A stretch of 64,000 bases of DNA from contig CM042157.1 in NCBI GenBank assembly GCA_023376005.1, positions 15,467,334-15,531,333 on the forward strand. The letters run 5' to 3'. Below are positions 44,659 through 56,030 of this stretch, piece by piece. Each line of letters starts with the position of its first letter. Within the stretch, counting starts at the first letter, position 1. The notes under the pieces were generated by a model, which saw nothing but the letters and a program-made list of their open reading frames with translations, made no database searches and was not told where the DNA came from. Source of the DNA: Doryteuthis pealeii (lineage: Eukaryota > Mollusca > Cephalopoda > Myopsida > Loliginidae). A program made the translations under genes and the position numbers.

Positions 44659-44957
44659 CGTGTTTTGTAAAAAGTGAAACAGCCGGTAACTTTTGCATCG
44701 ATTTAATAAGATGATGAACTTTAAAAGTTTTATTTTTATCTCTTGCTGTAAAACTTGTCAATGTCTCTCGAGAATATAATTCATTATTGGCATACAAGAT
44801 GTCAATTTAATCTTGACATAAATCATTCTATAACCGAAGGCTCAACTTCTCGAACTCAATATATTTTAACCTTACGTTTGTTTTGAACATTGTACATAGG
44901 CGATATAGGTAAATCAAAAGTCAGGGATTAAACCAAGTCTTACTTTCAGAATAGTAG

Positions 44958-45189
44958 TAAAGTAAAGTTGTCGGGTGGCCTGTATCAGCGAGGGAATCTA
45001 TCCTCTTTTCACTAGCGCTAGACCAAGGAGATTATTTCAGCATCTCTGATGGAGCGCTACACCTACCATCAGCTCCTCAGTTAACCGCACACATCCCTGT
45101 GCTACGCGTACGCTGTTGGCCAGGGCCGGTATCGAACCCGGAATCTTGCGGTTCCAAGTCAGCCGTTCTATCGACTGAGCTACTGAATG
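44958..45189 (-). mobile_element. SINE S2 (B)
   Basis: Counterpart of 7460-7696, with a short deletion after GGTGGCCTG. Confidence 0.9.
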
Positions 45190-45290
45190 TATTGCTGATG
45201 ATTTTACAGTAAAAATATATTGGAAATCAAAACGAAATCAAGTTTAATTTTAAAATATACTTACTATACTATATACTATACTATATTGGA

Positions 45291-45585
45291 AGCGCGTGGT
45301 GTAATGGTTAAAGTCATGGGAAATGGACTCGTCGACCCGAGTTCAAATCCTGGATGTGGTAATTGCATTTCACTTAGCGCTAATATCCTTGGGAAAGGTA
45401 TGAATCCTACTCTCCCTCCAGCTATGGATAAATAGTAGGGCAGACTGGGCTCTTTAACCTTGGTTAGGCAACCGGTATAGGAGAAGGAAAACTCTGAATT
45501 CAAACCTGTTAAACTCTGCTTAAGAAATTGACCTTGTGTCACATCCTGCTCGTGCGGAGGGGTTGGTAAATATATATATATTATA
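45291..45585 (+). mobile_element. SINE S1 full length (B)
   Basis: Counterpart of 7799-8090; A and B boxes intact. Confidence 0.9.
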
Positions 45586-45604
45586 CTATATACTATATTA
45601 TAAA

Positions 45605-45852
45605 GGGCCGGATTAGCTCAGTCGGTAGAGAGTTCGGATAGAAACCACAAGGTTCCTAGTTCGATACCGGTCCTCGCCAACTCAGCGTATGAGTAGCACA
45701 GGGATCTCTGCGGTAAAGTAAGGAGCTGATGACAGGTGTGGCGCTCTACCCCAGACGCCTAAACAATCTCCTTGGTCTAGCGCTATTGAAGAAGGGATAG
45801 ACTTCCTCGCTGACTGGCTGATACCGACTTTAGGCCGCCCCGACGACTTTAC
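45605..45852 (+). mobile_element. SINE S2 full length (B)
   Basis: Counterpart of 8113-8361; runs directly into ATACT repeats. Confidence 0.92.
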
Positions 45853-46293
45853 TTATACTATATTATACTATACTATACTTACAATACTATATACTATACT
45901 ATATACTATATTATACTATACTATACTTACAATACTATATACTATACTATATACTATATATACTATACTATAATATACTTACATACTTATACTATACTAT
46001 ACTTACAATACTATATACTATACTAATACTAATACTATACTATAGCTTATACTATATTATACTATATACTATATTATACTATACTATAACTATACTATAC
46101 TTACAATACTATATACTATACTATACTTACGAATACTATATACTATACTATATACTTACTATATTTTACTATACTATATACTATATACTATATTATACTA
46201 TACTATACTATACTTACAATACTATATACTATAGTATATACTATATCATACTATACTATACTATACTTACAATACTATATACTATATTATATA
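45853..46293. repeat. (ATACT)n satellite (B)
   Basis: About 440 bp against about 595 bp in A, with different internal arrangement. Confidence 0.95.
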
Positions 46294-46439
46294 CTCCTGC
46301 CGATGACAGTACTTATTTTTGAACAGCTAAATATTCTAAGATTAAATTGCGTGATTTCAGAAATAATGGTAATAAAAAGAGGGACTTTTTTAGGAACTTT
46401 CGGATAAATTACTTAACAGATGTATATTAATACGTTGCC

Positions 46440-46799
46440 TGAGTAGAGGATGGATTTTTCAAAAGTTAGTCTCGCGGATCCATTATTACTTATCGCGAGT
46501 GAGATCCTCGCTCGTTGCCCCATAAAAAATCCCCACGGAAATATATGACAATATAGTAAGAAATTTCCATTCAATGATTTACAATTAAATAAAAAAGATA
46601 TAAATGATGCAATTAATTCAATCAATCAATATTATATTTCAAAGCGAAAAAAAAAACATACAAAAAAAAAAAGATAAACAAAATAACATGCAAATGACTT
46701 TCCCTTCTATTACGTTTCAATTTTGAACTTTTGAATATCTTCCCAAATAAACCAAATCTTCATTATTTATACCCAAAAACCAAGCCCTGGTGATATTTA

Positions 46800-46837
<38 letters not shown>

Positions 46838-46920
46838 TTTGTGGTCAATTGTTTTATTTTCAAAGTTTCCTCCGGACATACAGATGCACACAACTGCCCT
46901 TTAAATATGTACTTAGAAGC
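46440..46920 (+). repeat. Dispersed repeat member b (B)
   Basis: Counterpart of 9110-9595. The TA tract is shorter (about 46,803-46,836). Confidence 0.75.
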
Positions 46921-46934
46921 GGCCACCCGGCATC

Positions 46935-47278
46935 GCCAGGGTAGAGGGGGGAAGTTTTTTTTAAGATAGTCCTGTGGAATCATTATTACTCAATCGTGAG
47001 CTGGATCCTCGCCGGGTGCCCCATTAAAATCCCCATGTAAAAAAACACCTTGCATTGATCCAGCCACTCTGAAAATAAGCTCTGAAAATAAACTGCTATT
47101 CAAAATATTCAATGCAAAACAATACTCCATTCTGTTATCATTTAAAATACCTTTTTTAATGCTTTTCACAAATATAAATCAAATCTTTATTATTTTTGCT
47201 CAAAAACTAGTGAAAAGGGGATAGACTCCCTCGCTTTCTGGCTGATACCTACTTTAGGCCGCCTCGTCCACTTTACTT
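46935..47278 (+). repeat. Dispersed repeat member c plus S2 tail (B)
   Basis: Counterpart of 9630-9957; the chimeric junction at about 47,206 is the same as in A. Confidence 0.75.
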
Positions 47279-48427
47279 GCTCAGTCTTATTCAGGATAAA
47301 AAAAATTCGATGGAATGAAAGTGTTTCTTTGAAACATAGTAAATTATAGACCAACGTGCACGTTCAACTGAGACGAAACTGTAGCTCACATATAACGGAC
47401 AAAGCGGAAGATTATTAGCAAAGGTGATCTATTGATCTTAAGTGGCTATAAACACAAACTCAGATGCGGATGTTATTGACAAGAAAACAATCACCTGGTT
47501 GTAAATTACTTTTTCTCTCTATTGTACATGGTATTTTGGCTTGTACAGTGGCACAGTAACACCCGTCCTCGACCGATCAAGGTGCTAATTACAGGTTGTC
47601 TGTTTGCCATATTGGGTTTCGGTGGGGGTCATACGAACATCCACCTTTCTCTTGATCGATCCTAACGTCTTGGACGATCGCCTTTCCGGCGTTCACTCAA
47701 TCATTCGATTGCTGCCAAGCAGACTCCATCACAACATGGACCAGTTGTCGACGAGTACGCATGCGCAGTGTTTTATGCATTTCCGAACATGTACCTGTCG
47801 TGGGTGATAAATGCTCCACTTTCTGGGAAGCAAATGAAAGGAATAAATCTAACGAGGGATTCGTTTTCTTCGAACGGACAATGCAAGATATCCTTGCTCT
47901 CCACCAAATGTACTCCTCGATGCTCTCCCTTTGTTTCCAGTTCAGCCTTTTCAATTATTACTCTTTTGCATTGAATATTTTGTAGCATAAGAAAGAAAGA
48001 AATAGAAATAATAAATTTATTAATCCATAGTAGTACAAATTATTAAATAAAAATATGAGTAAAAGAAAAACTTTATTGGTTTAAACTACTATTGAAGGGA
48101 GGCCATGCCTAATAGCGTGAAGCTAATCCCATGGACATGACCACCCTTGGACGCTCACAGGAAGCGATACATGAAACACCACACGTAAACATATACATAT
48201 ATAATCATGAAGAAAATTAGCCGTGTGAGAATCTAAATGCAAATCTGTTGTTTATAAGAGGCAATAAAATGATTTTTCAAAAGTGTTTTAAGGACAAAAT
48301 AATTTACTGAAACAAGCTTCATCTTTTCTTTATCAAAAAGTAACGACTGAACAGTATTCCAAGAATTATTTTGCATTAAAACGAATCGAATTATGCCCAA
48401 AACTAACAGTGTTAATGATAGGGAAAT
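47279..48427. other. Unique non-coding stretch (B)
   Basis: Counterpart of 9958-11,094. A C-to-T change in TTCTCTTGATCG creates a stop in the frame that is open in A. Confidence 0.5.
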
Positions 48428-48660
48428 TAATGGTTATCTTCATAGAAAATGAACTCGGAGATCCGAGTTCAAATTCTGAAGAAGGCTTTTTGCATTTCAC
48501 TTTACACTAATGCCCTTGAGAAAGGCTTGAATTCATCTCTTTTCCTGCCAGATATGGGTAGATAGTACGACAGATCCGGCTTTCTACCCTTGGTAAGTTA
48601 TAAAAGAAAAAAAAACTGAACTCAAACCAGGTATGGCAGGTTTGGAATTGTCCAAGAAAG
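48428..48660 (+). mobile_element. Degenerate SINE S1 (B)
   Basis: Counterpart of 11,095-11,335. Confidence 0.7.
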
Positions 48661-49202
48661 ATGGTAGATTGCCTGTCCAGGACATCTTTCCAGTAAAAGT
48701 GGCTCGATCATTGGTGGGGAACCTTTTTGGGTTAAAAGGTCTCATTGATATATGCACAAAATAGGCTGAACCCAATATATATTTAACATGTTTATAATAA
48801 TAAAAGAAAGTGGCTCAAGTTACGTATTAGTGATCAGAAAATGAAATTACCATTTTGAAAAAAAAGAAAAAAATAAATAAATAAAAGGAAATAAAATGGT
48901 TACATCTTTTAAAAAAAAGGAAATAGAATTGTTACATCTCAGATACATATTAACAATCCGGATAAGAAACAAATACGAACGAACATGAACATATCATCTC
49001 GGACTTAATTTCTGTTAAAGAGAATGCGACAATCTCATTTTCTTCGCCGGTTGAAGGGAATAGGATTACCAAAATATAGCATCAAAACAAGAGTGTATCT
49101 CAGTCAGCCGATGACCTTGTCAGCGAACCCATGGAAAATTTAAATCAAAAGAAGAAATAAGATACTTGGCAATACCAATATATCCCAATAATAACTGAAG
49201 AA

Positions 49203-49577
49203 CGTGGGGGTCACGCTGTGTAAATGGTTATCATCGAAGGAAATGGACTCGGCGACACGAGTTCAAATCATGGACGAGGCTGTTTGCATTTCATATATGT
49301 ATTTACCAATCTCTCCGCACGAGCAAGATGCGACACATGGTCAATTTCTTAAGCAGAGTTTAACAGTTTTTGAATTCAGAGTTTTCCTTCTCCTGGACTG
49401 GTTGCCTAATCATGGTTAAAGAGTCCAGTCGGCCATACTATTTACTCATAACTGGAGGGAGAATAGTTGTGTGTATACCTTTCCCACGGGTAATAGTGCT
49501 TTATGAAATGCAAGCACCTCCGTTCAGGATTTGAACTCGTGTAGCAGAGTCGATTTTCTTTGGCAATGACTATTACA
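49203..49577. mobile_element. SINE S1 head (+) abutting SINE S1 (-) (B)
   Basis: Counterpart of 11,880-12,252; the junction is at about 49,293. Confidence 0.8.
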
Positions 49578-49647
49578 GTACGCCCCTTCTAAAAGTGCAA
49601 TGATTTAAAAGGCAGAACTGAAAACCAAAAAGAGAGCAGCAAGAAGA

Positions 49648-50032
49648 TTGCATTTTAATATAGCGCTAATACCCTTGGGGAAAGGTAGTATATACCTAAC
49701 CCGTTCACCTGGGGTAGGTTATGACTCAAAGTCGCAAGCATGAGGTATCCATCGAGGATCGAATATTCAGAAGCAATGAATCTGCAAGATTAGTTTACTA
49801 ACAAGATGATGCCCAAACTTACTACAGGAAAATGTATGAATCCAGCTATTCTCCCTCCAGCTATGGGTAAATAATAGAGCGAACTGAGTTCTTTAACTTT
49901 GTTTAGACAACCAGTAAGTAAAAGAGAAGTAAAACTAACAGGTTTACATTCAGAGTTTTCCTTTTCCTTGACCGGTTGCTTAAGAAATTGACAATGTGCC
50001 GCACCCTGCTTGTATGGGGGGGGGGTAGTGAA
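49648..50032 (+). mobile_element. Interrupted SINE S1 (B)
   Basis: Counterpart of 12,324-12,710, with the same internal insertion. Confidence 0.75.
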
Positions 50033-50945
50033 AACATACTGAGTGAAAATTCTTCATCTAAAATTTGAATAAGCTTTTTCCTTATTTCCTACTAGCTTAA
50101 AAGCCACCCTAACATGCAGCATTTAAGCTAGCTCCCGCAGAGAGTTCTTAATTCGGACTTCGGCCCAACGACACTTTATGCTTTGAGTACATATTCAATT
50201 TTATCAAACTTCAAGCATATTTTTGTTATCGTACAAAATAAATCGTCGTCAAAAAAAGTTACGTAAAAATCGCCGAAATCAATCGCAGTAATTAAAAGTT
50301 AGGAATAAAAAAAATGCGGTTTCCTGGACCGGATTCGGCCTAGAAAGTTTTTAATTTGTACGCAAAGACGGCCTGATCACAAAAATGGTATGATATGTTG
50401 GAGTGCGGTCTTTTGGAGAAAAGTGGAAAAATGTGACTCACTGACACACTGATATTCATATTTATTATCAGAGATGAAGTCTTAATAATTCCCATTTTCA
50501 TAGGAAAAGAAATAAATAAAAAATGAAAGTTTCGAATAGTCATCAGATTTAACTACTGTTTTATTTTTTCCCCATATCTTTTTTTCGGTTTTGCTTTATT
50601 AAATTATTTTCGTTTTCTTTTTCTTCTTTGTTTGCTGCTCATTTGGGTCTACTCAAATGGCTAGTCAAGTTTCTCATTGGTTTTTGTTGTTGTTGTTGTT
50701 GTTGTTTTTATTTATTATTTATTTCTATTTATTTTTTTATGTCCATGTGTGTAGTTTACTTCCTACAATCTCGTAATTACGCGCTATAAAACTCTCGTTT
50801 CCATGTTTCGATTTCCTTTCTCGAGAATTTAATTTTTCTTCACCAATCTTTTATTCTATTTCCTTCGACTTTTCTCATTCAAATTTTACCCGTAAAAATA
50901 CAAAAAATCTAAAACGAAACCAACAACTTTTATTCAAGTCCACTT
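50033..50945. other. AT-rich non-coding DNA (B)
   Basis: Counterpart of 12,711-13,622; (TTG)n run near 50,686. Confidence 0.5.
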
Positions 50946-51515
50946 CTGTCTGTCTGTCTCTCTCTCTGTCCCTCTTTCTCTCTCCCCCTCTCTCTCTCTC
51001 TATTTCTCTCTCTCTCTTCTCTCTCTCTCTCTCTCGATTTCTCTCGATCTATCTCTTTCCCTCTTTCTCTCTCTCCCCCTTTCTCTCCCTCCTCTCGATT
51101 TCTCTCGATCTCTCTCTCCCTCTCTCCCCACTCTCTCTCCCTCTCCCTCTCTCCCCCTCTCTATATTTTCATACCTCTCTCTCCTTCTCTCTCATTCTCC
51201 TTCTCTCTCTCCTCCCTCTCCCTCCCTCGATCTCTCTCTTTCTCCCTCTCTCTCGATTTCTCTCACTCTCTCCCCCTCTTCTCTCTCCATTTCTCTTCCC
51301 CCTCTCTTCTCCCTCTCTCTCTCTCGCTCTTCCCCTCTCTCTCCTCTCCCCCTCTCTCTCCCTCTCTCCCTCGATTCTCGATCTCTCTCCTCTCCCACTC
51401 TCTCTCCTCTCTCTCCCCTCTCTCCATTTCTCTCACTCTCTCTCCTCTCTCTTCTTCTTTACTCTCTCCCTCTCTCCCTCTCTCCCTCTCTCTCTCTCTC
51501 TCTCGATCTCTCTTT
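50946..51515. repeat. (CT)n polypyrimidine tract (B)
   Basis: Counterpart of 13,623-14,247 but internally rearranged, with CTGT units at its start. Confidence 0.95.
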
Positions 51516-52304
51516 CCCCACCACATTCCCCCACTATGAAAACTCGCTAATTTTCAGGTCCATACTCTCCTTAAACGATTTTCGCGCGTTTTATCACCGC
51601 CTATCCTTCATTGGTATTTTTCTTTTAATCTTTATGTGCCTTCTTACTTCCGCCCATATTTTCTTTTATTACTTTCACTTTCACTTTCTTATTTTCTCTT
51701 CTACTTTTTTTCCCGCCCTTTTTTCCGTTACTTTCTGCCAGAGGAGGCGCATTAATCATTTAAGGAACGGTAACCAGAATTGAAAATCAGTTGGGGGTGA
51801 GGGTCAGGCAAAAGGAAAGAACCAACGACACTTCTATCTTTCCTCGGGCAATACAATTCTTCTGGATTTCAAGAGAATGCTGACCTCAGAGTCAAATTGA
51901 TTTTTATCCCGGTTTTTAGTTGCCTCGGGTAGTTGACGGGTGGGGGGGTTGGCAGCAAACGGGAATGTCGAGTTTGAAACCTCCCAGGCCAAAGCACCGA
52001 GTCAAACTGCCGGTTTCGTGTCTATGGAAAATGCCAAAGATGACCGTCATTAGAATCTCCGGAAATCTTCTGCTGAAAGACATAAAGGAAGTGTCTGTGC
52101 CATTTGATTTGAACATGGATAAGAACTCAAGGGTTATCCACTGGAAGCTGAGGAGACTAGCAGTATCTCAATTGTAAATCAATTCATCTTTTCGTTCGAG
52201 TTACTACCAAACACCCAGCTTTGACGAAAGTTAAACATAAGCAACATTTAGCAGAGATGCAATTTGGATGGGGGACCTGTTCCATTACGTTAATTTCTGA
52301 AAAC
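51516..52304. other. Unique stretch (B)
   Basis: Counterpart of 14,248-15,029. The last ~150 bp of the exon-like frame (to TAA at about 52,177) is identical to A. Confidence 0.35.
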
Positions 52305-52650
52305 GATAGTTTTTAGTATTATCTGCGTTATTCGGACTATTGTCCCCATCTTCATTGTTATTTGTACAAAGTTTCGGCCGATATACCCCCCGGCCTTCTT
52401 CAGGTATTTCTTGTCGGACTCTGGAACCTTCTCGGCTCCCGAATACGACAAGAAAGTTACCGAGTTCGAAAAGAAGGTTCCCGAGTCCGAGAAGGTTCCC
52501 GAGTCCGAGAAGAAATACCCGAAGAAGGCCGGAGGGTATATCGGCCGAAACGTTGTACAAATAACAATGAAGATGGAGACGATAGTCCGAATAACGCAGA
52601 TAATACTAATCTTCAAGCCTCATCTCAAACATTCAGAGAAACGCTAGTTT
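52305..52650. repeat. Inverted-repeat (hairpin) element, copy 3
   Basis: Counterpart of copy 2. The core of the right arm is CCGAAGA rather than CTGAAGA, and the left arm reads CCCCCCGGCC, so the hammerhead-like core is altered. Confidence 0.85.
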
Positions 52651-53005
52651 TTGGTTAGGTTGGGTTTTTTTTTTTTGCAAGTGTCTATAATTTCAAATTT
52701 TGAATAAATTTCGAACATTACTGTTAGAGACATCTAACGAAATAGACTCCAAGAGTTGCTTCCCTTACATCAATGTTTACATTTTGAATGTACAACGCTA
52801 GCGTTCGTGTAGTTTATGTATTGGTCGACTACGAGAAAGAAGCCTCTTCTACACTCGGTATAAAATAAATCGTTCTTGTTAAATTTTACAATAACCTTGG
52901 TTTGCATTCATTATTTCCATTCAACATATTTTTATCTGTAAATCAAAACATAACAATTACACAAATAAAAAGAAAGAGTAATGATATAAACAACATTTTA
53001 ACAAA

Positions 53006-53419
53006 TAAATATATGTACAAATAAGTGTTTTTTTTATAGATTTTTAGAAGAATTGTATGTATGTGTAAAATACAAATTTGACGGCAATTTACAATGCAAC
53101 GAAATAGGTGTTAAATGATGTTTATTTACCTAAATATTTTATTTACCTAAATATTTTATTTAGAAGAATACGCACGAGCGCATATACAATGGACCGACAT
53201 GCCATCACGGAAAATCCCGAACATTTCGAATATCTATCGTTCCTCCAACTTAATAACAACAAAATATTACGCCGGCGCGGTGCTTAAAAAAAACACGGAT
53301 GCTTCTGCCTCTGATAATGAGAAACTTTCTCGAAAATATTTAGGTAAATAAACATCATTTAACACCTATTACATTACATTGTACATTTCCTTCAAATTTA
53401 TATTTTAAATATATGTACA
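53006..53419. mobile_element. B-only foldback insertion with 14-bp target duplication
   Basis: TAAATATATGTACA stands at 53,006-53,019 and again at 53,406-53,419, exactly 400 bp apart. Copy A has it once. Inside, about 53,055-53,140 and 53,333-53,405 are inverted repeats sharing AATAGGTGTTAAATGATG and TTTATTTACCTAAATATTTT. The left arm has an extra tandem copy of ATTTACCTAAATATTTT. No coding capacity. It is a young non-autonomous element of unassigned class. Confidence 0.9.
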
Positions 53420-53524
53420 TTTTTAAAGAATAATTTCGAACACAAATTACGTTACACTGTCTTGAAATAGGACAATACAAACGGCAATAGAATGCAAAAA
53501 TGTGTCTCTTTTTTTTCTTCCCAT

Positions 53525-53760
53525 AATATTAGCTCACTCGGTAGAGCGTCCGACTAAGAAACACAAGGATCCGTGTCCGATACCGGCCCTCGCCAACTCA
53601 GCGTATGAGTAGCACAGTGATATGTGCGGTAAAGTGAGGAGCTGATGGCACTCCATCTCAGACGCCAAAACAATATCCTTGCTATAGAGCTAGTGAAAAG
53701 GGGGTATACTCCCTCGCTGTCTGGCTGATACAGGCTTTACCCCACCCCGTCGACTTTACG
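53525..53760 (+). mobile_element. SINE S2 (B)
   Basis: Counterpart of 15,859-16,102, with a short internal deletion after GAGCTGATGG. Confidence 0.88.
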
Positions 53761-53764
53761 ACAC

Positions 53765-53960
53765 ATTCTCACCACCCACTAAATCAATCATTCAATTTAT
53801 AGATCTTCGTTCATCGATATCTACATGGGTTATCATTTAATTTCAGTTAATTTATCAGTTAATTTCTGAAAACGATAGATATTATTCGCTCCCTTCATTT
53901 TCACCACCCACTAAATTAATCAATTACTTTATAGATTTTCGTTTATCAGGTAGCCTTTTA
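53765..53960. repeat. ~130-bp direct duplication (B)
   Basis: Counterpart of 16,105-16,310; both units present. Confidence 0.75.
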
Positions 53961-54109
53961 AAAGATTGAAAAAGTGACCAGCCTCTATACACGTGTGTTT
54001 GTATCTATGTATATGTATAGACTAGACTTACATAACATACGGACGTTACCCAAGAAAATGTAGATATTTATTCTATTCGCTGATAATCTCAAAGATCAGT
54101 CAAGGTTGT

Positions 54110-54290
54110 TGTTGTTGGCTTCCTTCCGTCTGCGAGAGTCGATGGAGTAGTGTCCACCTTTTAAAAAATTGGAACTACGTAGCCTGCGTGGGCTCATTTG
54201 GAGGATGAGCTGTTGCCCAAGCAGCAAATCCCCCTCTCTACAGTGCTGCTGTGATCCAAAGGAAAGGCAAGAAGCCAATACAGTTTGGCA
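54110..54290. repeat. Single 158-bp unit (B)
   Basis: One copy of the unit that is present three times in A (17,250-17,745). Confidence 0.9.
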
Positions 54291-55254
54291 GTGTCGCAGG
54301 AGATTCTGAGTAGCATTGGATTTCAGCATCACACCACCTTAGGAACTCTGGCTTCTGATTTGTATTCGTGGTTTACTTCCCTAGTCTTTCTTTAGGATGA
54401 GGTAAAGCCACTAGGCAGCGGTGGTTTTGTATCAGACTTTTCCTTGACCAAGATGGGTTGCGGTCCAAGGCTAAAAAGCCTCTTCTGACCGGTTTGGGGA
54501 TTTAAGTGAGTAGTAAGTACCACAATCCTACTACTGTCGGTGTTCCTGACAAACCGTACATTCCAAAGTCGTGATCCAAATCAGAGACGCAAATCTGGCT
54601 AGTAACACTAAGATTGTTTGGTTATTTTGTTTTATGGCATATCAACCCTTATGGACTATTTAAGTATCAGACAGTATTAGGCGAGCTCGGCATCTCATAG
54701 TTCCGTGTAATTCACTACCTTCACAACTTTAGCAAAATAATCCTGAGCTACCGAATTGTGCCTCACGTTATTTAAAAACTTTTTACTCGAACAAGTAATT
54801 CCAATGTCTGGGAGACATTACAATTTCAAATTTTGTTCAGTCATTCAAACTTCTTTTTTGTGTTCTTAATATTCTAGCGCCACAAAATTTTAGTCAATCC
54901 ATTTTTCACTCTTCTTCATCTTTACAATTGCAATGAAAAGAGGGAAAAATCATTTCTTCCAAAAAATAGACAGAAAATGGCCACTAATAGAGCAATAAAA
55001 AAATTCACAGACGAAAACGTTTTTGTCTGCTCAGGTAATTCTCGCTATACAATCTATGCGAAATTTGTACTGTGGTAAATTGCTTTCTTTTTCTCTCTCT
55101 CTCTGTTATTTTAATGGCGTATCCACATTCGTGGGTTATTCAACGCCAAAACCCATAGTTGGGGGATGAGAGGGTTCATAATTTTCACTAGGGTATTAAT
55201 CCGAACAGTAAACGTAACTGCGTAACTGGAGTTTAAACTCGCTTACTACGATCT
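54291..55254. other. Non-coding DNA with empty SINE site
   Basis: Counterpart of 17,746-18,985 minus the SINE. GCCAAAACCCATA at 55,145-55,157 is the unoccupied target. Confidence 0.7.
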
Positions 55255-55368
55255 ATTGAAGTGTTATGGGTTGATTGGCGATCTATTAATTAATTACTAT
55301 TTAATTAAAACTACCCTAATTATTAATTATGGTAGTTTGTTAAAATTAAAAGTAAAAATAAGAAAAAC

Positions 55369-55413
<45 letters not shown>

Positions 55414-56030
55414 TGTTTATATTAAAAATATACATTTATAGAAATTCCTTAAATTATGGAATTTGAGTTAGATGATAGGAATTTTAAATTCTTACATAAA
55501 TAATGAGATGATAGGAATTTTAGATTCTTGACTCGTTGGAGTTGGAAAAACCCAAATGTAAAGATACAAGCTAGGCTGGCACAAGGCCATTAAGACATGT
55601 AGGCAATAGTATCGCCACCGCTACAAATCGCTACATGTCTGCTCCCTTGTCGCCGTCCATACTGTTCTCTGACGTCCTACCACTCGGTAACAAAGCAAGT
55701 TAAGTTATCTATTAGCTGTAGATCGCCAGTCAATTATCAAAAGAAAATCACCTCGCTCTTCTGACATTATACAGGAATATAAATAATTGTATATAAAAAA
55801 AACAATAAATGTATATATCTTGTGCATAATTATCAGAAGGCGTTCCTGTTTATTTTGGTTTGACACCGTTGACAGCTTTTGGGTATCCTTTTTCAGCTGA
55901 GTTGGAACAGGGACAAAAACAGCTTTCCGTCAGGGCCCTATAGTATTGTATCATCCAACAAAACGACTGTAGTACTTAGCCGGAGCATTGTTCCCATACA
56001 TAAACCGAACCCTGTACTCCGGCAAAGTGT
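55255..56030. mobile_element. B-only 776-bp segment, probable transposon insertion
   Basis: Absent from A, where ACGATCT joins TATAGTCC directly. The direct repeat AAGTGTTAT occurs near both ends (about 55,259 and 56,026). It contains an (AAT)n tract (55,368-55,410), a duplicated GATGATAGGAATTTTA block and a 3' part with AATAAATGTATATATC. No long frame. It could be a solo LTR or a non-autonomous element; ends are not resolved. Confidence 0.65.
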
